Shown here: piece by piece, positions 10,901-21,300 of the stretch
Layout: each line of letters opens with the position of its first letter
How positions within the stretch are numbered: the stretch's first letter is position 1
DNA from: Chara braunii
Lineage: Eukaryota > Streptophyta > Charophyceae > Charales > Characeae
Reading direction: 5' to 3'
DNA: 29,385 nt
Assembly (NCBI GenBank): GCA_003427395.1
Contig: BFEA01000774.1
Location: forward strand, 178,943 to 208,327
Translations under genes and position numbers: made by a program
The notes under the pieces: model-generated
Told to the model about the DNA's origin: nothing
Databases searched by the model: none
Seen by the model: the letters and a program-made list of their open reading frames with translations, nothing else

Positions 10901-13900
10901 AAACACCATGTTATACAGAAAGTAGCAGAAGAACAAACGTGCAAACAAACGTGCAAACAAACGTGCAAAGATCAGAAGGACGGCCATAGTCATATGACTA
11001 TACCCCATAAAATAGTGACTCCTGTAAGGCTTAACTACCTTCTTCACCCGAAAACAACGTACAGTCATTTGGGGTATCTTTCAGTCTAGATACAGCAATA
11101 ATCGCAATGCGTTGTATTCGGGTGAACAACGTAATCACGTAGGAACTTACCAGGAAGTCAATTCAGTCCAGCGAAAACCAGATAGGCGTAAGCGTCCACG
11201 ATGGAACAATGACCCCCATGCAAAGCTGTTTCAGCCAAACAGCCAAAGAAGGGAAATGGTACAAAAGAAGATCCGCAAGAGATACCGGTAGTGAAAAAGA
11301 AAAGAAAGAAAGGGAAAGAGAATGTGGTATGTAGGCACTAGATCCTAGCTGTGGACTCTAGTCTTAGATCCGGGTTCCCTTGATGTGCGACGAATAGGCT
11401 CTTGTACCCCTTGCTTGTCTGGGGTAGTAGCTGCTCTTCCTGAATAAAGGTGATCCATTATCTGCCCTGTAGGGCTTGTGGGCAGGACATAGATATGAGT
11501 AGCTAGTGTGAGGTAAATACTAAAAAGAGAGAAGAAAATAAAATAGGGAAAATTTTTCAAAAAAAATAAAACTGTCCCCCATATGAGGAGAAGACAGCTG
11601 TATTTTTTCTTTTTCCTTTTTCCAAAAAAACAAAAGGCAAAAAAAAGAAGAAAGCATCGGTAACAGTAAATGCTGCACCCATCGATATAATTCTTCCTCC
11701 TCCTTTTTCTTCTTCTTGTGATTGCTTGCCTTTGTGGTGTAATTCACCTCCTCCTCCTCCTCCTCCACCACCACCACCTTTCCATCCCCGCCTCCCAGAT
11801 ACGCAACAATCTGCCAATGATGTCGCAGAGATGTTCCTAACAACATATTAGCAGCCAAGGCTCTACTGGAGACGAGGACCGCCACTCTCTCTAACACACT
11901 GACCCCCCCCTTCCGTACTGACAATTCACAAGCTTCGCAACCGTCACTCGACCTCTCCGCACATCAATACCTCTGAAAGTATGCTGAGTGACCACCATCA
12001 TCATGCACAGTTCCACATACCATGAGAAAGAAAGGGAACACATGGTAGCTCGGTACAGAGAACAGCGGTCAAGACACCAGGGGATGAGAGATGTGGTTGC
12101 TCCACACCAGCCAAGACTGTTGACGTGGAGCTGATGTGACAAGTGCAGAGGGGGGCTGAAGAGGTTGGTACAGAGGACAGCGGTCAAGACACCAGGGATG
12201 AGAGATGCGGTTGCTCGACACCATCCAAGACTGTTGAGGTGGAGCGGAAGTGACAGGTGTAGAGGGGGGCTGAAGAGGTCGGTACAGAGGGCAGCGGTCA
12301 AGACACCAGGGGATGAGAGATGAGGTTGCTCGGCACCGGCCAAGACCGTTGAGGTGGAGCTGAAGTGACAAGTGCAGAGGGGGCCTGAAGAGGGTTAGTT
12401 AACAAGTGGTTGTAAAGATGTGATTTTCCGCAAGCGTTATCGTGTCCCCTGCGACCCCACTATGCAATCCTCCACTTGTGTGCGAATTCTGTGCTTTGCA
12501 AGCATGACACCTGAAACTTGTGCACTTGTATATCATACAACAATTTTCCGTCCTAGACCATAAGTTGGACCAGGAGACCGTCAACCACCCGCTGTGCACA
12601 ATGGTCAGCAATCGCCCTGACCAAAGTGGGAGACTGCACACCATGCAACAAACAACAAGCATTCCATACATGAAAACATTTCCTGCTTTTTTTAGGAGGG
12701 TTGCTCCTTATCGATTATTATATCCATCACGATTCAAACTCATACCCTGTCAATCAAAAGTTACATGCATGTACCATTCACGCACTTTGGAAGGGAAAAC
12801 AGAAGCAAAGGTAAACAGCTGAGTTGATAGTGGAATGGTTGTGCAGCACAATGACGCGCGCCCACCTGGTGTGGCCGGAGATGTCGTGAAATCTCTCCAT
12901 CAATTCGGATCTCCTTCTCGTCATTCCCTCGTGCGGTATTTACAATGAAACCCTTTTCTTTGACCTTCTCTGCCACCTTCACATCTTCACCACTGGGAAC
13001 AGCTTGCTCGTTTTCTTCCCCACTCGCACCAGAACCACGTAGTCTTTCCAACCGCTCTTGCCGTTCCTAAGTAACCATGAAATGCAACAAACATCGCCCT
13101 CAGGCAGTGAGTGAACCACACAACCGAGCACATCCTAGCTTCGCAAGATACCAAAAGCGCAAACACATGTTCTATCCCATTAAACCACCAGTACCCACTC
13201 CAGCTATTTCAGGGCCCACACCAGTTCACACAGGCCGCCGCTGTCATGTCGCAAACCACTCATCGAAGTGGTTTCTTGTTACCAAGTCCTTTCCAGTCCA
13301 TCATGTACTTGGTATGTGTGTGATCTCGCCTCCAGCCACTTGAATCACTGAACTGGATATCGCCAATGGGTTTCACAATCAATTCTAGAATGACTCCTCT
13401 TTCCCTCCCACCCACACTGACATGTAATTTAAATCGATTTCACAATTCAAAAGACGTTCGGATATCAATTCAACAGCTCCAAATCACTCTCCTTCTCTGC
13501 CTTTCTCCCCGTTCCCTTCCTCACAAAACAACCAGAACCCAAACAGAAACGGACAGGCAATCAGACATTGGACAAAACTCCATGACGGCGAACCTCCTTA
13601 GCAGCTGAATGGCTTATATAACTTTGATTCAATTGCTCTTGTGTTCAATTACCTTTTCCAGTCTGCGAGCTTTTTGTGCCTGCGCATCAAGTTCGTCATC
13701 GCCTTTGACCTTGCGGATGTTCCGTCGCAATTTTCCTCTCCTGGATCAGCACCCACAAATACATTGCCACTCAGAGACTCACAGATTGATCAAAATCATT
13801 ACACAAAAATAGGAGTTCCCAGTGGCCGTTGGGAATTCCACGTGATTTATTTAGACCTGAGAAATTTATGACGTATTACATAACTAGATTTTGCTGCATT

Positions 13901-15821
13901 CCCGATGAATTACTGGCTGCAGAAGTCTTGTCTTCAGCAGCTGATAATACCGTCCTCAGCCGAAAAGAGCATACAGTCATCATCCCTGTATCCAAAACTG
14001 AAAGCTGCCCCAAATACAGCCAGAAAGACCGTGTGTTCCATTCGGGGGAAGACGGTAGTCCTTACAACCCACAGCTGACGCGTCAAGGATGAAGAGGGAT
14101 GTTCATGGAATCAAACACTACCGTAGTTGTGCGCGTCCACTGTGCTGGAAGAAAGGAGTTTCGACAAGCCTTGCTGCCGAGAGGTTTTGAATGGGAGAGT
14201 TCCAGTAAATGGTACACAGACAATGCACCAAGGGACCACAGAGACACGTGTGAGGATTGAGCCCTCAAGAAGGGGCCTTGCCATGACGTACATGTTCTGG
14301 GCTAAGGCCCCAGCAAGCCTAATGCCCGCCCTAAGTGAAGGCGGGCCAGCAAATCAACAAGAGCCCTCTGTGCAAACATTTCCCGAAGTGGGGTCCATAC
14401 AATTGCAGCACACCAGTTGGTTGGAGTGCACCGAGTCACGAATCTCTACAAATGTGGACATCCCAGGGCCTCTGAGTGAGGCCCTGGGCACTCGAATGTG
14501 AGGCCGACAATGCATGCTGGGTATAGAGGCCGAAAATGCCAAAGGGAAGTCGGCCCACTATCTGAATCTGGCCGCAGGCCTTGATGAAAGAGGCGCAACT
14601 GCATTGCCCCGGGCCTCAACTGTATCGGGCTGGGTTCAGCCACTGGGCCCCAGTCGCAGGCTGAAGGGAGGCGGCCCACACGCAGCACTGGCATATAGGC
14701 AAGCAGGGCGAGTGGGCAGGGACTCTTGGCCAATGCAGGCATTGCGGGCACGCTGCGCGAATGTGAGATGCTGCGCCGTGCAGAGCTGCGCTGCGCTGGG
14801 ATGAGGCAGGCTAGCGCTAGGCGGTAGGGCGCTGCCTGTGCACTGGGCGCTTGGCGGCCATAGCCGGGATGCATAAGGGCGCAGGGGAGGTGAGGGTGAA
14901 GGTGGTTCTTCGGAGGTGAAGGGCACTGTGTGGGTAACAAGGGAGAGTGTGGGTGAAGAGGACACATACCTGGTGGAGGTGGAGGTCGGCATTGGTGTTG
15001 ACATCATCACTCGCTGGTAGTCAAGTTGTCTGGTTACTTTCATTGCTGTAGTTGTAGGCTTAGTCTGTAGAGTAGGTAGGGCGCCTGGCGCAATTCATAA
15101 GAGAGAGCTACATTGGGTTATGCTGTTGGTGTTGCCCTGTTGGGCATGGACACTGACTCACGATTCTTCTGTATCATTCTCAAATGGATGGTTACTCGGT
15201 TCCATTGTGCTATCTGCTCTGGCTTTGACTACTTGGACTTCAGTGTGATTTTGCATTCTGGATTTCTGTGCTTCGTCCATATTCATGTTCCTTGCACACG
15301 CACCCAACTGCACTTGACGGGAAATGATTGTATTCCCACAGTAGCACCAAGCGCTACTGGGTTCAAAACGAAGCCACAATTGAACACTGTCGAGCGCAAG
15401 AGGATGATCGCAGACTCGTGTTCACCTACAGAGCTATGCGTTACAAGCACACACAGGTTTGCATGGAACAACATGGCAAGTATTCAAAATGCTGTCACCC
15501 TGGACAGAGGAGAAAGAGTGCATACACGCATATGCACACGCACACACACACACACATACACATACACACACAAACAGAAGCATACAGCGGGGCACACATG
15601 ATAAAAGACGAGCGAACTTGCGGACTTGGGTCACCTACGGAGCCATCCTTTGGAGTGAAACCACGATTAAACATCACCTACGGTGCCCAGTGGAAAGGGA
15701 TATAGCAGACTTATGTTCACCTACAGAGCCATGTGTCACATACATCCATGCTGACATGGAACATGGTAATAAGTACTAATAACTGTAATGTACTGAGATG
15801 TCGTCACCCAGAAGAGAGGAG

Positions 15822-15852
<31 letters not shown>

Positions 15853-17118
15853 ACACACAGCCACACATGATAAAAAACAAGAGTGCTTGCAAACTTGAGG
15901 TCACCTACACAGCCATGTGTCTCTCTCTTGCAGGCACACAAGCAGAACCAAGATAGAAAGACTAGAAAGAATAGAAAGAATAGAAATACTTTCCGCTGCT
16001 GGGCATGGGCAGCAGAGTTCAGTTTCGTCAATTGACAACCATCATCTCCATGCTCCATAGTCCACACGTTCAAGTGTTTCTGTACTGTGATCTCGTTTCC
16101 GTGATATCAATAATCTGCACAACTAAACATCTCCATCGACTCGATCATATTGCCGACCATCATTTTCGATGAAGTCTGAACAATTTGTGAGATGGATGCC
16201 GTGGCCAGGAATCTGCTGCACCACACCCATCCCACACCATTGTGGTCCAGACAATACACCCTTTCTGGACTGTGATTTTGTTTCCCTGACCTAAGTAATT
16301 TATACCAGTAGTTTGATGCATACACTATGTACTAGAGAGCAAAATGGTCGCCTGGTTTGTCAGTCTCACCTAGGCCGTCCCTTCGCTTCATCATCTTCAT
16401 CCTCTTCATCGTCCTCGTCATCATCATCTGAGCAGTCCAATGCATCGCCCGCCCGCAGTTGCCTGGCTTCCTCCTCTGCCTTGAGGCATATGGCCTGGAG
16501 ATCGCTTATGTGGGATGAATCACAAACATAGCACACAAAGTCTTCCTCGTCCTCGTTCTCCACATTCTCAATCAAGTGACTCAAAAACTCCGCACCAGAG
16601 GCGCGCGTTATGCAGTTGTAGCAAAAGGCCCGGTCACAGCGGTCACACAGGAACAGTTGCCCAAATGCCGCACACCAACGACATCGCAAGTCCCCTTTGT
16701 CATCCTACACGGTCACCCACACAAAATCATGCACACAATCAGCAACGAGCAACATTACTGCCAACATACTCCAGCTCAGCCTCCTAAATTTCCGGAGAGG
16801 CTCAAAACAGGTTCTCCAGTTGCCTGGGGGCATGTCCTGGTCGTCTAAGAGAATCCATAACGCAAAGTAAAAATCTTCAGTACTCTCTGCGCCATCTCCC
16901 CCTTTACAAGACAATAGATGTTCTTTTGAGCTTCTCGTTGTAAGGTAACGCTGTTGCAATTTAGCATCTACTTGCGTGGGTGGAAAAGAGGTTCTTCTAG
17001 AGTCAATCTAACCCTCTCCCCATCGACCTTTTGTCCTTCTCGCCCAGTTGTCAGGTAAGGCTGTTTCAATTCAGCATCTACTTCTCTGGCTGGAAAAGAG
17101 GTGGTTCTGGAGACAATC

Positions 17119-17158
<40 letters not shown>

Positions 17159-18285
17159 GCACACACTCAACCACCCACGCATACACACACGTACACACAA
17201 CACATAGACACATGCACCCACCCACCCACACACAAACCCGCCCACCGACCCACGCACATACGCGTCCACCCACCCACGCACCCACCCACCCACACACCTG
17301 CCCACACAAACACCCGCTCACACACCCACCCACCCACACATGCGCACCCACACACACCCACCCACACGCACACCCACACACACCAAGACAAACACACACC
17401 CGGACACACACAGAGACACACACACACACTACGAATCCCCATGACCTGCAGTCACCGCAGTTGCGACGTCGGCCGGGGGTTCCCGGTCATTGAAATTAAA
17501 AAAACAAAAGTCGTCGAAAAATCTGAAAAAAAAATGTTATGCAGAAAAATAAACTGAACAACTTTTGCCTCATGGTCAACATCTGAACTCCTTACCGAAT
17601 TTGGAAAAACAAAAAAAGCAAATTCCATTGTTTTTTCTTACCAAAAAAAAAAACTGAACTACTTTTGCCTTAGGAAAATTAGTTTTTTATTTTGCTAAAA
17701 TTGAAAACAAAGTCAAATTGAAAAAATATATATTGCATCGTAGAGCTCGAACAACATATTCTCTGTTTTTTTTTTTTTAATTGTTCGACCCCCCAAAAAA
17801 TCACAGAAAAGTTGCAGCAGGAGATTGGCCGGCCACGGCCCGACTTCCAGTCACGGCCGCGACCGCCGGCCACGAAAAGGCCCCCGGTCAAGACCGAGAG
17901 TGATTCATAGCAGACACACCCACACACACACACCATGACAAGCAATTTTCCGCATCACTCCAGTTATCATATGTCCTGTGCTCTTCATCAGTACACATTT
18001 CTATAACCACGACTTGCCTTCAGCTTCCTCCTCCTCCCCCCTTTCTCTTCCTTCTCAGTTACTTCATTCACTGTCGATTTGAGCTGTCAACAGAGCGTGG
18101 ACACAGTTGAGACAGGAACATCAATGGTCTTCAGATGTGTAAGCACACCCACATCCACAGAGAGAGACAGAGAGGGGGGGGTGCGGGGGGGGAGCAGGGG
18201 GGCAACCAGGGTTAAAGCAGGTGCTGAGAATTTGCAAGCATAGCTGGTCATTGTTTGCCAATCCCAGCACAGGTTACAAGTTCTT

Positions 18286-18356
<71 letters not shown>

Positions 18357-21300
18357 CAAAACCATGGTTGCAGCAGGTGCTCAGCGTTTGCAAGCACAGG
18401 TTGCACGTTCTTTCAACTTCTTTGTTCACAGGGGAATTGTTGACCATGGCCAACAGAGCTCGCACTTTACAGAGTTTTGTTGGTTTGGAGCATCGAGGAC
18501 CAGTACACGCCCTATTGTGAAAGTTTGCCGACTCAGCAACTAGCGTTTTGGACACCAAGCTGGACCTGACCTTGTCCAGGGTGCAAACGGTATTCACCTG
18601 CCATGGATGAGAATCTGGCTGCGTGTAAACCGCCATACATCTTGCACATAGACAGATGGACAGCAACGGATGCTTGTACATCTGCCGAACCTTGAGGCTA
18701 ACTTCACATGTCGCACACTTGAGCGGGGAGTTGCCTTCTCCATCGCCATCAGCTCGCCCTGCGTCCTCGCCATCGCTGCCACCGGAGTCCTTCTTCTTCT
18801 TCTTCTTCCTTCTCTGCCTTCTTTTCCTTTCACCATCAACTCCCTCGGCACCCTCACCTTCTCGATGTCCGTCTCCGGCCAGGGAGTCTGCACTATTCAC
18901 CTCATCCTTGACAGACTTTTTCCTTCCTGTTCTTCGCCTCGATTCCCTATCCTCATCTGCATCAGGTTCCTCATAGCCTCCAATGCCAACATTCGCTGAC
19001 CGCAGATTGAACCTCCTCTCCTCTGGGCCATAATTGAGGCAAGCCCCATTCTTGTGATCCCTGCTCGCCTGTTCACACTTCCGCACACCATTGACTGCAT
19101 TCCCGTCACCATCGCCGGATCCCTCTGCATCCCCAGCGCTTCTGTTCCTCTCATTGTCAAGAGCTTCACCATCCTGATATCCAGCACGGAGCTGCACATA
19201 CGCCTGTCCTTTATTTGGCTCTTCTGTATTCACATCTGAAGGCCGTCCGGTTGCTGTCCCGCCTCCTGGCAGGTTATTCCGTTTATGGCGAGCGCGATCT
19301 TGGCCATCCTCATCATCACTGAGCACTATGACATCCATCCCATCGACCACTCTCTTCCGCTTTGCTCGCCTTCCCTCATATTCCTCATTCTCATCTGACC
19401 CTCGCTTTGACCCCACATCAACCCCATTGGGCTGTAACCCTTCCCCTTCCCCCTTCTCATTATCACCCCATAGTTGTGTGTTTCTAGATATATAGCTATC
19501 CTCCCACCCGTTCCCCTTACGTTGGACGTCTTCCATCTTTGCTTGGTTCATCTGCCATACCCTCTCTTCGGCAGAAGCAAACCTCCGGCCATTCCAATGG
19601 TACAAGTCATTATCACCCTGACCCCCCTGCTCATCGGCTCCGTAATCTGTATCGTAGTCGTACTGTACATCCCCATATTCATCATACCACACACAAACAT
19701 TGTTTGGCCGTGTGTGCTCAACTCCATCACCTTCTCCTCCATTGTCCATGGGACTCTTGACATCTTCAGGCTCAACTGACTGTTGGGCCACCAGACAGTG
19801 CACAGCCAACACACAACAAGGACGAGGAAGTCAGTCGCAGAGCGCAGTGACAAAGTCCTGACATCTTCATGTTTGGCATGTTCGTCACGTACAGAGCATA
19901 GCACAGCCAACACACTCGACATGGAAGAGAACGTGATTGAATGCAAAATCTCATCGCCTCGTGAACATAGAGATAGTGGCAATCATGCACCGAACACCGA
20001 ACAAAATGGTCAGGGCGACGCCACAGGGCCTCACCCTCCTTCCCCAACTCAGGAAAAAGTATTCAAGCTTTCGGAAAAGACAAAAACAGAAACATGTCTC
20101 GCCTTATTCCCATCCTACCAATGCCAAGCTCAATCTCTATTGGTGCAGCTGCAGACCATATCCCTGGCCAGAGGAAGAAGAAATCCAAGCACCGGCGCAG
20201 ACAGCACAACAAAAAAGAGCAAAACTCTCTCAAAGGTCAAGGATCCCAAAGCTCCGGCAAGTCTTTTGATACAATGCCCGCCTTACCTGTGCATTAAGCC
20301 TTTCGCCATTTGCATCCTGATTCAGTCTAGCCTGCTGTTCCTGAGCACCGGCTGGGCCGTCTAAGGAAACTCTCAGCTTTGCCCGTTTGCCTTCAACATC
20401 GAGCGGCTTCCTTTTCCTTGTGCCAGCCCGCTGATGTCTTGACACAAACACCTTATTTCTAAGACGTGCTGATTTCTTCTCATCCTCGTCCTCCCTCCTC
20501 TGCATAGAAAACCACATCCAGAGCACAAACAACGATTAACACCAAACAAATGGAAGATCGCTGATTCACCCGCATGGTAAAAAAGACAGATCAACTACAC
20601 AGAAAGGTTGAAAACAGCTGCAAGATGATTGCAACCTTTTCAAACTATTGCACGCTACGTGGACCACTGAGTGGCTATTTGTACTGTCGTCACCCGAAGA
20701 GAACCCCGGGTCATTATAGCTACATTTGGTACAACCTCTAGTCCAGATGCAGCGATAAGTACCAGGCGGGCGTTTTATTAGGGTGAAGATAAGGTTGGCT
20801 AACCCATACATTCGATCAGCACAAACGGGAGGTTCGCACCTGCTCAATGCATTAACGGACACAGCATTTATGCGGACGATAACAAACTCTACACGCACAC
20901 CACCCACTTACCCAACCCGCAATTGATCAATCGACAGCAAGAGCTATTAAGACACACGACACACCAAAGTGAAGACAATGTTGACTACCCCGAAAATCCG
21001 GTCATTGCGTTTATTAAACATCACGTCCAGACTGGTGGATGTTTATCTGCTGATTGCGTTTATTAAACATAGCATCCGTTCAAATTGGAACGATACAGAG
21101 CAAGGCCCCTGCGCAAGGATGACAGGCATAAACCGAGAAATGGTTCAAACTTCAAATTCATTTATTAAAAAAAAAAAAAAAAACATATCAGCCGAGCTAG
21201 CAAGCAGAAACTCTACCACGACACAACACTTACCCCACCCCACAAGAGATCAATCAACAGGAGGCCTGCGCCTGTCCACTGTATCATCTGCGTGCCGCAA

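Larger units (their letters stand above)
10882..12865 (-). other. ATRX intron 6 (1984 bp)
   Basis: Contains a three-copy 114/115-bp tandem repeat (12052-12396), a CTC/CAC-rich tract (11690-11780), A-rich stretches (11560-11650), a MITE-like palindrome (11036-11133) and a 12-bp tandem repeat (10933-10970). No exon found; exons 6 and 7 are adjacent in the protein family. Confidence 0.85.
13741..16369 (-). other. ATRX intron 4 (2629 bp)
   Basis: Contains CA microsatellites (15537-15575, 15822-15858), loosely repeated units around TTCACCTACAGAGCCATG (15419, 15719, with weaker copies at 15628 and 15899), an LTR-like GC-rich element (14262-15080) and a MITE-like palindrome (13948-14057). No exon found. 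Exon 4 phase 2 and exon 5 phase match directly, so none is required. Confidence 0.85.
16705..18597 (-). other. ATRX intron 3 (1893 bp), splits the ADD domain
   Basis: It lies between the GATA-like and PHD-like fingers. It contains (GT)n/(GA)n at 18288-18355 with a partial flanking duplication (about 18211-18290 and 18358-18430), a G-rich patch near 18172-18205, a GC-rich patch (17820-17900), an A/T-rich dispersed repeat (17490-17780), a long CA/CCCA tract (17121-17430) and a 110-bp tandem duplication (16937-17121). A minus-strand open frame at 16705-16959 ends in the TAG of the acceptor and is not an exon. Confidence 0.85.

Noticed and set aside
12052-12396. CRISPR-like array
   Set aside because: Three contiguous 114-bp units without spacers: an ordinary tandem repeat in a eukaryotic intron.
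15495-15677. Cys/Val-rich small proteins on the minus strand
   Set aside because: Translations of CA/GT microsatellites.
16705-16959. Minus-strand open frame just before exon 4 ([20 protein letters not shown])
   Set aside because: It ends with a stop formed by the acceptor of exon 4, and ADD continuity requires the direct join from exon 3.
18274-18597. Continuation of the exon 3 open frame into Ser/Leu/His/Thr repeats
   Set aside because: It runs past a good donor into a GT/GA microsatellite; homology demands splicing to exon 4 after HPWQ.
18656-18999. Plus-strand Ser/Pro- and Leu-rich open frames
   Set aside because: Antisense shadows of the Lys/Glu-rich ATRX exon 3.
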